A stretch of 64,000 nucleotides of DNA from positions 89,958,499 through 90,022,498 of the forward strand of contig NC_084837.1 in the NCBI RefSeq assembly GCF_033115175.1, given 5' to 3'. The stretch comes from Lepus europaeus. Its lineage: Eukaryota > Chordata > Mammalia > Lagomorpha > Leporidae. Each line of letters opens with the position of its first letter. Within the stretch, counting starts at the first letter, position 1. The translations under genes and the position numbers were made by a program. Below, piece after piece: positions 33,430 through 61,333 of the stretch. The notes beneath the pieces were generated by a model. That model saw only the letters and a list, made by a program, of their open reading frames with translations. It was not told the origin of the DNA and ran no database searches.

Positions 33430-34570
33430 CTGTGTCCTGGGGGCCGGGAAGGAAGCAGAGGCGCCAACGGCTGGTAGGGGTGGGGGCGTGGACGCACGGT
33501 GGGAGCCAAGCCAAGGCCCGCGGCCCTCCCTCCTTGTGCCCGGCTAATCTCAGCCCGCCAACGTCGCTGCTGCGTGCGTGGGGACGCCTAGACCCTTGAG
33601 GGTGAAGAGCTGAGGTCAGGAGAGGTCACGGGTCGGCCCCAGGCTGGTGCAACCTTCGAGAAACCAGCCTGCCACCTTCCCCCAGAGGGCAGCACAGGCC
33701 ACGCCCCCAGCCCCCAGGCCCCTCTGACAGGGGCTGGAGGAAGACACTTCTTGTGCCCCGCTCCCCAGGGGCCACTAAGGGGCACCGAGGTAGCGGCACT
33801 GGCCAGGCTCGCTGGCCACCAGCCCTGGGAAGCTGCTAGGGGGACCCTTGGGCTCCGGCCTGGACTCTAGAACAGCTAGGCTCTCCCCTACTCCGGGGAC
33901 CCCACCCCCACCCCCACCCCGTGCCTCCCCAGCTCATACCCAAAGCCATGAACGCAACCAGCCAGGCCTTATTCCTGTGTGCCGATACCCACCTGCCGAG
34001 GGCCACCAGCACACAGGGCCTGCCCCAGCGGCCAGGGGCTCCTAAGGGGGCTGTGGAGGGCCGACGGGGAAGGAGAATGAGGCCGAGGGCTCCCTGGGGA
34101 CACGGGAGAGGGGGGGAGCCCCCCACCCCGCCTGGAGAGCGTGGGCACCCTTGAGCCAGCCAGCGTTGGCTGGAGAACGACCCGGCCCCACCTCTCCCAG
34201 GGGGCTCCTGGCTCCTGGGAGCAGGGCCAGGTGAAGGGGGAGCCAGGGTGTCCTGGACCCCCACAGGGCGAGGGTCTGGTGCCCAAGGTTTGGCTGGGGG
34301 GTGCTGGTCACACACAGGCTCAGGCCGGGCAGGTGGTGGAGTGAGCAGGCTCTGGCTCCCTGGAGTCCAGCCGGGGGCGGGAGGGGGGGGGGTTCATGCC
34401 ACATGGGAGGCTGGAGGAGCACCCGCCCTTCCCAGGCTGGGGCGCCTCAGGGACCGGAGAGAAGCACGAGGCTGTCCCATGGCTTCTCCAGGGGCGTCAG
34501 TGCCCCCAGCCCTCCGGGACCCGGGGCCCATCTGGGACACAAGGCCCAGGGAGGGAAGTGCTTTGCTCAC

Positions 34571-34596
34571 CACACACACACACACACACACACACA
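34571..34596 (+). repeat. (CA)13 microsatellite
   Basis: Perfect CA dinucleotide run downstream of CLN6. Confidence 0.95.
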
Positions 34597-34923
34597 GCTG
34601 CCATGTCCTGTGTAACCGGAGGGCAGGGCCAGCGAGGGCCCGAGGGGAGCCAGGTGGCGGCTGGGTGACACCCAAGTACCCTCCTGGCATCTGCCCCAGC
34701 CAGGCCGTCCCTGCAGGTGGAGGAGCCCAGCTCTGAGAAGCGGCAGCGTGACCAGGGGCCTAGAGCTTGGCCTGGACACGCCTCCCCACACTGGATTCCA
34801 TCTGGAAAGATCCAAACCCAGGAGAGCACCTGACACACTCTTCACACACGTGCGCCCTCCGATGCACACCCCGCCATGCTCTTCAAACACTGGTTTTGCA
34901 CACACACAAAGCACACAAGGAGG

Positions 34924-35038
34924 TCTCAAAAAGTTTGTGTAAAATGTGTATTATGAAAAAAATATGCAGGGATTTCAAAAATGTTCTGCTTCGAAATAAA
35001 CCGACCTCGCGATTCCACTCTGCACGGAGCTTTGCGAA
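34924..35038 (+). repeat. Short terminal-inverted-repeat element, copy B, in the CLN6 3'UTR
   Basis: CTCAAAAAGTTTGTGTAAAATG, TATTATGAAAAAA, ATGCAGGGATTTCAAAAAT, CGAAATAAACC, and a decayed right end GATTCCACTCTGCACGGAGC. Same order as copies at 25920 and 44113. It starts 36 bp past the CLN6 stop codon. Confidence 0.75.
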
Positions 35039-35074
35039 CCCCCCACCGCCCCGTGCACCTGCGCGGGGCGGGGC

Positions 35075-51302
<16,228 letters not shown>

Positions 51303-51410
51303 GGCTGCCCCGCCGGCCGGGCCCCGGCCCGCCTTCCGGAGTAAGACACCGGCTCCGCTGGCCCGGCCGCGGCGATTACCAACGCCGAGCGCCGGGGCCG
51401 GCCGGGGCGG

Positions 51411-51576
51411 GGCGTGCAGGGCCGGGGCGGGGCCTGAGGGGCGGGGCCCGAGGGCGGGAAGGGGCGTGGCGAGGAGCCCCTGGGACCTGGGAGGAGCGTG
51501 CAGGGCCGCAGGGCCGGGGCGGGGCCCGAGGGGGCGGAGCCCAGGGCGGGGCGGGCGGGGAGAGGGGGCGTGGCGA
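51411..51576. repeat. Duplicated GC-box module in CLN6 promoter
   Basis: Copy A 51411-51474 and copy B 51494-51576 both run GCGTGCAGGGCC, GGGGCGGGGCC, GGGGCGG and GGCGTGGCGAG. Diverged, with a spacer of about 20 bp. Confidence 0.7.
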
Positions 51577-51885
51577 GCTCTGCCCTGCGACCACCGGCGC
51601 GGTGAGCGCGGCGTGCACTTGGCAAGCGAGCCAGTGGTGCTGGGATTCGCGGGGCGGCCCTGGGGTGTGGACGCGGGAAGCCTAGCTACTTAGACTGGCT
51701 GAGGTCCTGAGGGAGCTGGGCTGGGGCGCGGTGGGGAGCTGGAGACAGATGCGGCTGAGTTAGGCGCTCGCCTGGGGTGGGATTTTCTGGTGTCTTGTAC
51801 GGGCAGCCCCGGGGCTGGGGTGGGGGTGGGGGCGTGGGGAGGCTCTGCGCAGCGCCCCTTTTACGGGTGAGAGATGTCTCCTCTT

Positions 51886-52156
51886 AAAATGTCAGGGCGC
51901 CGGATTCTGTCCCGGTTGCCCCTCTTCCAGGCCAGCTCTCTGCTGTGGCCCGGGAAGGCAGTGGAGGATGGCCCAAGTGCTTGGGCCCTGCACCCACATG
52001 AGAGACCAGGAGAAGCACCTGGCTCCTGGCTTCAGATCAGCGCGGTGCGCAGGCCGCAGCGGCCGTTGGAGGGTGAACCAACGGCAAAGGAAGACCTTTA
52101 TCTCTGTCTCTCTCTCTCTCATTGTCCACTCTGCCTTTCAAAAAAAAAAAAAAAAA
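51886..52156 (+). repeat. Young C-SINE, 5'-truncated
   Basis: Begins inside the body (GGGCGCCGGATTCTGTCCCGG), ends CTGCCTTTCAAAAAAAAA. GTCAG-type flank on both sides. It lies 584 bp upstream of the CLN6 ATG. Confidence 0.88.
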
Positions 52157-54095
52157 AAGTCAGCCCTGTGGCTTTGATGATGGGAATGAAATGGTCTGTG
52201 GGGTAAAGGGGGGAAAAGCGGGGAGGGGACGGATTTACAGGGTGGGGGTGGCGTGCAGAGTCCGCTCCTCGCTTTGTGGCTTTGGAAGAGGCATTTCCTG
52301 GCTGGGTCAGAGGGGGATTGACTGCGTGCCGAGGGCCGGGCACGGTCTCGTGGGGCGGGTTCTGCAGGCACGTGGGGGATGGAGGAGGTGCCCCCTGGGT
52401 TAGGGTCGGGGTAGGATGAATCAGGATGTCTCCTTGGAAACAGTAAGCAGAGGTGGATGGGGAAGGCTGTTGGACCTAGGGATCCAAGGCCAGACCTGGT
52501 GCCCAACGGGCAGACGTGGCGACAGGAGAAGGCAGAAGGCAACCAGGGCGGAAGGAGACCACATCCCTCTGACAAGAGAATGGAGGGCCACCGCTGGCTG
52601 AGCACTACCTGCAGGGGCAGGTTGCTGGGGCTTCAGCCATGCTGTGACACAGGCTCCCCTCGCTCCTCTGTAACCAGGGGAAGCCTGTTGCCACTGCACT
52701 GAGGTTGTGATGATTAAGTGCGAGAAGGCATGGAGTTAAATGTGATTCATCAAGTGTGATAAAGCACAGGCATGCGGCACTAGTAGAGCCTGGCCCCGGC
52801 ACCTGCTGGGACTCCTTACACTGGACCCTCAGCATCCGCGAGGGATCGGTTCCAGGAGCACAGATCCACAGAGGCTCGAGCCTGGTATCCATGGTGTGGG
52901 GCTTGCACAGAACATGTGCATCCTCTGTGTAGACTTTAGGTTCCGTGTAACAGCTAATACACTGTTAGTGCTTTGGAAGTAGTTGTTCTGTGGTCTTGTC
53001 TGGGGACTGCTGACAAGAAAAAGGTCTCCCCACGTTCAGTGCACACGGGATTTTTCCCTAAGCATTTTCCATCCATGGCTGGTTGAGCCCTTGGGTGCGG
53101 AGCCTGTGTGGGGAGAATCAACTGTGTTCACAATAGGTTCTCTCTGGACCTGGCGTTTCCCGTCCTGGTGTGAGGTTTGAGCCCTGCCGAGTTCCCTTCT
53201 CTGTCTTTCCTTTTTTTCTTGGGAGTCTCTTCTTTCCCCATTGGGTCAGCATCTGCTTGTCCATCTTAGCTGCAGGCAGCAGGGCTGGTTGCCTGCGTTG
53301 GGGCCTTTTCCCATCAAGCCTCATCCGGGGCCCCATGAGCGGAGCAGCAGCTTTCCCCCCACGTGGCAGCGGGGACAAAATCCTGAGCCGGAGCGGTAGG
53401 TCCAAGGTCAGCGGCGACAATGCTGGGACAGGCCCCTAGGTGTAATCTGGGGACTGCCTTCCAGATTTGTCTCTGGATACACCACAGGAGAAGATTGGGG
53501 CGCCCTGCTCTGACCCCAATCTCTCCTCTGCGGGCTGGACAAGCTGCTGGGCCCTGGAGGGAGCGCCAGGAGGTGCCCGTGATGTAATCACCCATGTAAT
53601 AACACTCAGGAGCGGGCTTCCAGCTGTTGGGATGAGGCTGTGTGGAGGGAGCATCTCTGGCCCACTTAATCCTCCAATCCCTTAAATACCAACAAATCCG
53701 CCTTCTGCCTGGTGCTGGCAACTGCCCCCTGCGTGGAGGGAGGTAAGTCTAAGCTGGTGGGGGGAGAGGGAGCCGGGCCTTCCTGCATGAACAAGTTGCT
53801 TGGCGGGATCATTGGTTCCTGTTCTCATCTCATCTCAGCCTCTCTAAAACACCGTCTTCGTGAGTTCTCAACCTGTCTGGAAATTTGGACCTGGAGGGCG
53901 AAGCTGGTGTCTGCTTGAGCGCTGAGTGGGTGCAGATTCTCAGGCTATTGTTTGTGATTCTCTAGGGGGTGTAGTCCCTGCACATCCGAAGGGCAAATGC
54001 TCCCCACTCCCGAGCGGCAACTTCAGTGACCAGCAGCAAGAAGTCTCAGCTGGGAAAGTCCATTGGGATTATCCAGTCCCCAGCTTTCAATAGTT
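52157..54095. other. Intergenic, mainly unique plus MER2
   Basis: No gene recognised. Contains MER2 (52819-53126) and otherwise unremarkable single-copy sequence. Confidence 0.65.
52819..53126 (+). repeat. MER2-type nonautonomous Tigger DNA element
   Basis: Left CTGGACCCTCAGCATCCGCG and right TGCGGAGCCTGTGTGG...CAACTGTG are decayed inverted ends. The internal AATACACTGTTAGTGC, GACAAGAAAAAGGTC and GTTCAGTGCACACGGGATTTTT keep MER2 order. Confidence 0.8.
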
Positions 54096-54100
54096 GTTTT

Positions 54101-54412
54101 AGGGGCCGGCGCTGTGGTGTATCGGGTAAAGCTGCTGCCTGCAGCACCGGCATCTCATAAAGGCGTGGGTTCAAACCTGGCTGCTCCACTTCTGATCCAG
54201 CTCTCTGCTGTGGCCTGGGAAAGTGGTGGAAGATGGCCCAAGTCCTTGGGCCCCCTGCACCCATGTAGGAGACAAAGAGGAAGCTCCTGGATGGGTGCAG
54301 CTCTGGTCTTTGTGGCTATCTGGGGAGTGAACTAGTGGATGGAAAACCTTTCTCTCTCTCTCTCTGTCTCTCTCTCTCTCTGTGCCTGTGTTTTTCAAAT
54401 AAATAAATATTT
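54101..54412 (+). repeat. C-SINE
   Basis: GGGGCCGGCGCTGTGGTGTATCGG to AAATAAATAAATATT, with CT repeat 54351-54381. Confidence 0.92.
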
Positions 54413-54427
54413 AAAAAATAGTTTTAG

Positions 54428-54762
54428 GCCGGCGCCATGGCTCAATAGGCTAATCCTCCACCTGTGGCACCAGCACCCTGGGTTCTAGTCCCGGTTGGGG
54501 CGCTGGATTCTGTCCCGGTTGCCCCTCTTCCAGGCCAGCTCTCTGCTGTGGCCCAGGAAGGCAGTGGAGGATGGCCCAAGTGCTTGAGCCCTGCACCCGC
54601 ATGGGAGACCAGGAGAAGCACCTGGCTCCTGGCTTCGGATCAGCGCCATGTGCTGGCCACAGCGGCCATTGGAGGGTGAACCAATGACAAAAGGAAGACC
54701 TTTCTCTCTGTCTCTCTCTCATTGTCCACTCTGCCTGTCAAAAAATAAAATAAAATAAAAAT
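54428..54762 (+). repeat. Young C-SINE inserted at the tail of another SINE
   Basis: GCCGGCGCCATGGCTCAATAGG head, tail AAATAAAATAAAATAAAAAT. AAAAAATAGTTTTAG at 54413-54427 and 54763-54777 is a perfect 15-bp duplication that includes the older SINE tail. Confidence 0.95.
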
Positions 54763-54824
54763 AAAAAATAGTTTTAGCAGAGGTTCTTGCTCCTTTCCGA
54801 CTGTAGCTGTATCAGGTTCTTTTA

Positions 54825-55105
54825 AAAGAGATGATCTACTTACTTGAGAGGCAGAGAGTGAGGGAGAGACTGAGCCAGTGCACAGGTGCATGCTCCCGTC
54901 GGCTGGTTCATCCCCCAGAGTCCAGAACATCTTGGGCCAGAGCCTGGACCCAGACACGCAACCCAGTTCTCCTGTGTGGGAGACCAGCAGTTCCTGTCAT
55001 GGCTGCCCCCAGGGTCTGCGTTGGCAGGAAGCCCGAGTCAGGAGCCAGCCAGGTGCTCTGATGTGGAACGCAGCTGCCTTAATCCCAAGGCACTTGCCTG
55101 CCTCT
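54825..55105 (-). repeat. Old SINE, reverse
   Basis: GATCTACTTACTTGAGAGGCAGAG, CTGGTTCATCCCCCAGAGTCC, ending near CCCAAGGCACTTGCC. Confidence 0.7.
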
Positions 55106-55412
55106 GGGGGAGGTGTTTTTAATGCACCATTGAAGATCCTCTCGGCCATGCTTGTCTTTCAGGTCCTGGCTGCTCCTTGTATTCTGGCTGCTTTGACAAC
55201 CGACCTCACACAAGACACAAGTCCACTGTACCCCCACCCTCTGACCTGCCCCTTAGACCTCAGAAGCTGCAGGAGTCACTTTGGATACTTCATGGGGTGA
55301 GCCTTTGACCAACAAGGACAGGGTTGGTGGCTAAATTTTCTCCTTTCCTCTTTCCGGATGGGCGGGACTAAGCTCCCAAAGTTCGCCATCCCTTTGTAGA
55401 AAGTCCCACGAG

Positions 55413-55734
55413 GGGCCGGCTGTGACTCGCTTGGTTAATCCTTCACCTGCGGCACTGGCATCCCATATGCGTGCCGGGTTCTAGTCCTGGTTGCTCCTCT
55501 TCCAGTCCAGCTCTCTGCTATGGCCTGGGAGGGCAGTGGAGGATGGCCCAAGTGCTTGGGCCACTGCATCCGTATGGGAGACCAGGAGGAGGCACCTGGC
55601 TCCTGGCTTCTGACCGTCATAGCTCCGGCCGTAGTGGCCATTTGCGGGGTGAACCAACAGAGGGAAGACCTTTCTCTCTTTCTCCCTCTGTCTAACTCTA
55701 TCTGTCAAATAAATAAAATAATAATAATAATAAA
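55413..55734 (+). repeat. C-SINE with near-perfect duplication
   Basis: GGGGCCGGCTGTGACTCGCTTGG head, tail AATAAATAAAATAATAATAATAA. AAAGTCCCACGAG (55400-55412) against AAAGTCCTACGAG (55737-55749), one mismatch. Confidence 0.93.
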
Positions 55735-55749
55735 AGAAAGTCCTACGAG

Positions 55750-57202
55750 AGCTGGCATCAGTGGGGCTCAGGCCGCAGCCGGTTGAGCCGTGTGCTCTCA
55801 TACAGGCTCTTCCTCTCTGTCTTATTTCACCTTTCCCAGCACTGTGCTCCCTGGTCACGTATGCTGCTGCCTGCAGCTCTGCTTCGCAGAGCGCCTGCGC
55901 TAAGAAGAGGACCCTCAGAGCGTAAAACACATGCAAGTGGTGCAGGGATTCAGCTTGGCGTGGCCACAGTCATCCGCCCTCCGCGTGACCCTGGAGGTCA
56001 TCCCAAACCTCACAGGATAAACTAAGTCGTTTACCCTATTTATAGAAATAAATGCAGCACACAAACCCCAACAGCCCATTTGTAGTGAACTGTGTCTACT
56101 GCAGCTAATCAATGGAAACCCTCCTACTACAGGAAGTGACTTACGACTTAAAATTTTAAAAATTAAGTCTTTCAGTAATAACATAACATTAAGTATATAC
56201 TGCCATCTTTGTCATTTTTCTATCTATACCACCCACCCTTCTCAATCTCTAGACTAGCCAATCATTTATACAAATTTGAGGCAATTAATCCGTATTTGTT
56301 TTCAGTAAGGAAAACAAAGATGCACCTCTTTCCATCAATGAAGACATAATATAGATTAAAGCTATAAAATTTAAACATGGGCATATGTACTTCCAATTCT
56401 ACTAAGTAATTCCAAGCTGTAACCATGGAGGGTTAGTGCTTAAGTAGTAGTACAAATGGAAAGAGTGGGCCGCCTCTGGCAGTGATTTCCATTTTAGTGC
56501 AATGCTATTCCCCATACAATGAATTATATTTAAATATTTCTGTATTTTCTAATTCAGTAGGTGCCAATTTGAATTTATAAAGTCCTTAACTGTAAGCTTT
56601 GTGTAGCAAACATTTTCAATTTGAGATGCTGTCTAAAGACAAAACAAAAGTGAATTGTTTGCTCCTGGTAGTATGAAAACCAATGAAGAGACAAGGCCTG
56701 AGAGTCTGTGCAGGTTCCCCCAAGGAGAACATTTGAGGTGTTCCACATATCTTGATATTTCAATTATCTATGGGGTTGAACATCTGAGTTTAAGATTATC
56801 TTAGAAAATAATCCTCTGTAATATAACTCTAAATTAAAGTCACACCAAAGGCTGAAACAATCTGAGTTATTTAGAGCAAGATTAAATTGATGCAATTTTT
56901 TTCTCATCTGTGAGGTCTTCAGTATTTAAATTTTAAAAATGGTGACCTTCACTCAAAGCTGCACGTACAATTTCAAAGTCGAGGGTATTGTAACTATGGG
57001 CTATCTTAAAACACATGGAGCAGGCAGCAAGGGACTAACCATCAGCCAGGTGGGGTCAACGTTGGGATGTTTTATTTTGGAGACTTTAAACAGTTAATAT
57101 GTAGCTCATGTACCCTATCTGACTGGTCCCAGATGGCACCGAGACCGTGCGCTGCCCCTAACTGCCCTGGCGTTAGACCTCATGTAGTCTTGCCTGTGTC
57201 CT

Positions 57203-57205
<3 letters not shown>
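55750..57205. other. Intergenic AT-rich single-copy sequence
   Basis: 55750-57200 has no recognisable repeat or gene. It is AT-rich from 56030 on and unusually free of SINEs for this window. Confidence 0.6.
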
Positions 57206-57208
<3 letters not shown>

Positions 57209-57237
<29 letters not shown>

Positions 57238-57248
57238 TTTGACAGAGT

Positions 57249-57282
<34 letters not shown>

Positions 57283-57478
57283 CCAGGAGCCAGGTACTTC
57301 TTCCTGGTCTCCCATGTGGGTGCAGGGGCCCAAGCACTTGGGCCATCCTCCACTGCCTTCCCAGGCCACAGCAAAGAGCTGGACTGGAAGAGGAGCAACT
57401 GGGACTAGAACCCGGTACCCATATGGGATGCTGGCGCCGCAGGTGGAGGGTTAACCAAGTGAGCCACGGCGCTGGCCT
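57209..57478 (-). repeat. C-SINE with long poly-T and (GA)n
   Basis: TTTTTTTTTTTTAATTTGACAGAG, (GA)n 57250-57281, ends GAGCCACGGCGCTGGCC. Flanks GCCTGTGTCCTCTTTT and GCCTATGTCTTCTTTT resemble a decayed duplication. Confidence 0.9.
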
Positions 57479-57479
57479 C

Positions 57480-59145
57480 CGCCTATGTCTTCTTTTATTT
57501 TATTGTATTCTTTTTCCTTTTTGGTCTTGGTGGCTAGTTCTTGTACACTGAGTTTTTCCAAAACAAGTAGGGCTACTCTGAGGGAAGAGGAGCAAGGCCC
57601 CCCGACAGCATTGCAGGCGAGGAAGGCAGCAGCGCCCTGGAATGCCTTTGATCTTGTCCTGTTCCATGATTCTGCAGCTGCACAAACCAGAGCCGACTGT
57701 CCCACGGCGATTCAGAAGCAAAGCCCGCCCCCGGGGCCAGCCCTGGCTCCTTGTCCTGTACCCTTGCTGTCCAGCCAGTTTGAAAAATGTTCTTTCCCCA
57801 AATGCTTTCCCATAGGGCCGGCCACCAGGTGGCTTTGAAGGCCCCTGCTAGACCGTAGCTACCACCCAGGCGGTATGACACACAGACCCTGGCACTCAGA
57901 GCTGGGACCCACCAAGGAGAAGCCAGGGACTGGCAGAGGGGAGGGCCAGCTGTGCTGGGGAAAAGTTGGACGAAGGCGCCTCTAGGGGCGGGGGACAGGT
58001 CTTGTGGCTGGTTCTTATGTGCTGTAACCTGGTAGCTGGATCAGCCCTACCCTACGTGAGCTGGAAGGCCCAGCAGGCCACAGTGGAATGCTAGTCCTCT
58101 ACCTGTCAATCACATCGCCCCCTTTCCCAGGATGCATCTCTTTCATCCAGGCACTTCTAGTGGGGGAGGCCATGAAAATGTGAAAATTAAGCTCCTTGTG
58201 GACTCTATGGAGGTATGGTGAAATTCTCACCCATGTAGAGGCACCACGCCCTAGCTCATAAAAAAGGGCCAGTGATGGGGGGGGAGGGTGGCCTCTCTTT
58301 CACCATGGTCCATGGCTGGGGTGCCAGTCAGGTCCCCCTGCCCTGCTTTGGGTCATCCTGTAGCCCCCTCATGATGGTATTTCTCCATGGGGGGTGGTCC
58401 ACACTCGTGTGTGGGTGTGTGTTCTGTCTCTCCTTGTCCCTATTTGTGCAGCTTATACATGTCTCACCTTAGAATGGGACAAGGACCTGGGAGAAGATTA
58501 GAATCACCCATGCCCCAGCAGTCAGAAGGTAGCTCGAGGATGGGCCTCAGGGGTCCTGGGCACCGGGGGGGGGAGGGGGGGCGGTCACCGAGGGGGAGGC
58601 CACGTCTTCCTTCAGCGGCCGGTGTGGCTACAGTCACCCCCAGGAGATGTTGGCCTCCAGTTGCTCTAAGGAAGACTCCTTGTGGGTTTTTTCCTCCTTT
58701 CTCCGCCACTGGGGTGAGTGGTCCTGACTCTTCCTCGCCGTGTCTTCTCACAAAACCTTCAGGATTGAGAGATTCCTTGGCCAAAAACCAAGAAAACAAA
58801 ATCGCCCCATTCCCCCAGTGGATTCGGATGAAAACGGGTAGCAAAGTCAGGTAATGACTCCAGGAGGGGAAGAACCACGCGGGGTCCGTAAGGAATTCAC
58901 TTACATGGCTGCACACACACACATGTACGCTGTGTCAATAGCATGATCTTCTTCCCCACATGCTGCTGAAGCCGTCACCTGCAAGGCACAGCTGCGAGGG
59001 TTTCACTGGGGCTGTGATCAGCGGGTGGGTTCAGCAAGAACTATGTCTTTTAAAAAAAAAAAAGACTGGTTGTCCGTTGTTGCTGGAAACAATTGGGGAC
59101 AGATTGACAACAGTCTGTGGATACAGGAGTGTCTTTTTTTCTTTT
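57480..59145. other. Intergenic, mostly unassigned
   Basis: Apart from the LTR-like stretch and a G-run near 58565-58585, I see no gene or known repeat. Confidence 0.6.
57960..58480 (+). repeat. Possible LTR remnant
   Basis: CTGTCAATCACATCGCCCCC (CAAT-like), GCTCATAAAAAAGGGCCAGTG (TATA-like, 58255-58275) and a downstream pyrimidine-rich stretch are spaced like an LTR promoter. No ends, primer-binding site or coding domain was identified, so this is weak. Confidence 0.2.
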
Positions 59146-59466
59146 CTTTGTAAAGATTTATTTGAGTGGCAGAGATACAGACACAGAGAGGGAGAGACAG
59201 AGAGAGGTCTCCCATCCACTGGTTCACTCCCCAAATGGTCACAATGGCGGGAGCTGCACCGATCCTAAGCCAGGAGCCAGGAGCTTCTTCTGGGTCTCCC
59301 ACGTGGGTTCAGGGGTCCAAGCACTTTGGGCCATCTTCTACTGCTTTCCCAGGCCACAGCAGGGAGCTGGATTGGAAGTGGAGCAGCCGGGACTCGAATT
59401 GGCACCCACGAGGGATGTTGACGTCACAGGCTGAGGTTTAACCCAGTACCCCACAGTGCCAGGCCC
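59146..59466 (-). repeat. C-SINE, reverse
   Basis: TTGTAAAGATTTATTTGAGTGGC to CCCACAGTGCCAGGCCC. Confidence 0.9.
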
Positions 59467-59580
59467 AGATGTTTCATTTCTCTTAGGTAGATGCCTGGAC
59501 ACGTGGTAAGCCTCTGTTTACTTTTATCAGAAGCTGCAAACTGTTTGCCAAAGCAACTGGATCTATTTCAAAGCGAGCCC
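59467..59580 (-). repeat. Old L1 fragment, antisense
   Basis: TTAGGTAGATGCCTGGACACG, GTTTACTTTTATCAGAAGCTGC and AACTGTTTGCCAAAGCAACTGG read as the complement of the L1 ORF2 3' part. Confidence 0.55.
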
Positions 59581-60234
59581 TTAAGAACCTCATATTCTCT
59601 GCCTCGCAGTCAGGGTCAGGCAAGATTTCCTTCTGGGCTCATAACCCAAGCAGTAGGATCGCCGGTGAATCAAGTTGCGGTAACCTGTCCCTGCCACGCG
59701 GGAGGGCAGCTCTAAGCCGGGTCATTCACCCTCCCCGTTGTTGCTCACCCTCCCTTGCCCTTCCCTGATCTTCCCTTCAGGAACACCAGCACAAGTGCCA
59801 AGGGCAGAATCAGGTCAAGGCAGTGGATACATAATGTATGGATCGTCTGCGAATTAAGTTTCCACCCCAAGCCCAGAGCCCTGGTTGTCTGCCTTGAGAT
59901 GAACTATTTATTGGTTTGGCTACTAGATCCCGCACTGGACAATGGGCGAGTCACGATTCCCAAGGGGCCAGGCCGGCAAAGCTGGATCGCTTTCCCCAGC
60001 TGGACAATCGCCTGGAGGCAGCTCTCAGTTACGAGATCAGTCGGAGGCATCTGCTGAACTGCGCCAGAATGAGCGCAGGCAGAACCAGCATTTCCTGCCA
60101 CTGTCCTGTGCGCCCCGTGGATGCTGTCACTGCTCGTTGAGCGATGACTCATGGGAACTTGGAGGTCTGGCTGAGCCTGCCCAAGGTCACTCCGCAGAGG
60201 CCACAGTGGACTCCCCAGTCTTGGTGCCGTGCGG

Positions 60235-60340
60235 GTCCTTCTCTGGAAAACCTCTCGCTCCGTCTCTCCCTCTCTCTCTCTGTCTGTAACTCTACCTCTC
60301 AAGTAAATAAATAAATAAAATCTTAAAGAAAGAAAGAAAA
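60235..60340 (+). repeat. SINE 3'-end fragment
   Basis: GGAAAACCTCTCGCTCCGTC, CT-rich run and AAGTAAATAAATAAATAAAATCTT tail only. Confidence 0.7.
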
Positions 60341-60708
60341 GCATTAGGAGAAACATTCTGACGTCTTTGGCCTCTACAGAAGCTGGACTGGGATTTTGCT
60401 TGTGATGTTATCTCTTCCTCTCTGTAAACAGCGCTATGGATAGATGCCGGGGGTCTTTGCACCACCTGACTGGGAGCAGTGTGCTCTGAGGATACTCAGG
60501 CTGGGTAGCCCTTATCGGAAAAGCTTGGGACTAGAAGTGCTTCAGAACTCTCCCCCCAGAGTTTGGAATATTTGTATATGTATAATGAGACATCTTGGGG
60601 ATGGGACCTAAGTTCAAATGCAGGATTCCTCTTTCGTGTACCTCTTAGACACATAGCCTGCAGGTAATTCTATTTTATTTTATTTTTTTAAAAAAGATTT
60701 ATTTATTT

Positions 60709-61013
60709 AGGGCAGGTGTTGTGGCATAGCTGGTAAAGCCACTGCCTATGGCTCCAGCATCCCATATGGCTGCTGATTTGAGTTCCTGCTGCTCTACTTC
60801 TGATCCAGCTGTCTGCTAATGCTTCTGGGAAAGCAGTGGAGGATGGGAGTCACCCACGTGGGAGACCTGGAAGAAGCTCCCGCCTCCTGGCTTCGGCTGG
60901 CCAAGCTCTGGCCATTGCAGCCACTTGGGAAGTGAACCAGCAGATGGAGGATCTCTCTGTCTCTGTCTCTCTGTAGCTCTGCTTTTCAATAAAAAAAAAT
61001 ACATCTTAAAAAT
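60709..61013 (+). repeat. C-SINE nested in another SINE
   Basis: AGGGCAGGTGTTGTGGCATAGC to TTTTCAATAAAAAAAAATAC. ATTTATTTATTT at 60697-60708 and 61014-61025 shows insertion into the tail of the reverse SINE. Confidence 0.9.
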
Positions 61014-61333
61014 ATTTATTTATTTGAAAGGCAGAACAACATAAAGAGATGAAGAGACAGAGAGAGAAGAGATCTTCCGTCTGCTGGTTCACTCCTCAAA
61101 TGGCTGCGACAGCTAGGGCTGGGCCAGACTGAAACCAGGAGCCAGGAGCTTCTTCCAGGTCTCTCATATGGGTGCAGGGGTCCAAGCACCTGGGCCATCT
61201 TCTGCTGCTTTCCCAGCACCATTAGCAGGAAACTGGATAGGAAGTGGAGCAGCCAGGACTCAAATCTGCCCTCCAATACGGGATGCTGGTGTCACAAGCA
61301 ACAGCTCACCTGCTGGGTCACAATGCCGGCCTG
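61014..61333 (-). repeat. C-SINE, reverse (host of the nested copy)
   Basis: ATTTATTTATTTGAAAGGCAG to GGGTCACAATGCCGGCC; its tail continues at 60690-60708. Confidence 0.9.

Larger units (their letters stand above)
30205..35074 (-). other. CALML4 upstream region, CLN6 3' flank
   Basis: 30205-32700 is GC-rich unique sequence that should hold the CALML4 promoter and 5'UTR; no TATA box is evident. Then come two tandem reverse SINEs (32718-33294), a 19-nt G run (33411-33429), GC-rich sequence, a CA repeat (34571-34596) and the CLN6 3'UTR at its right edge. Confidence 0.7.
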
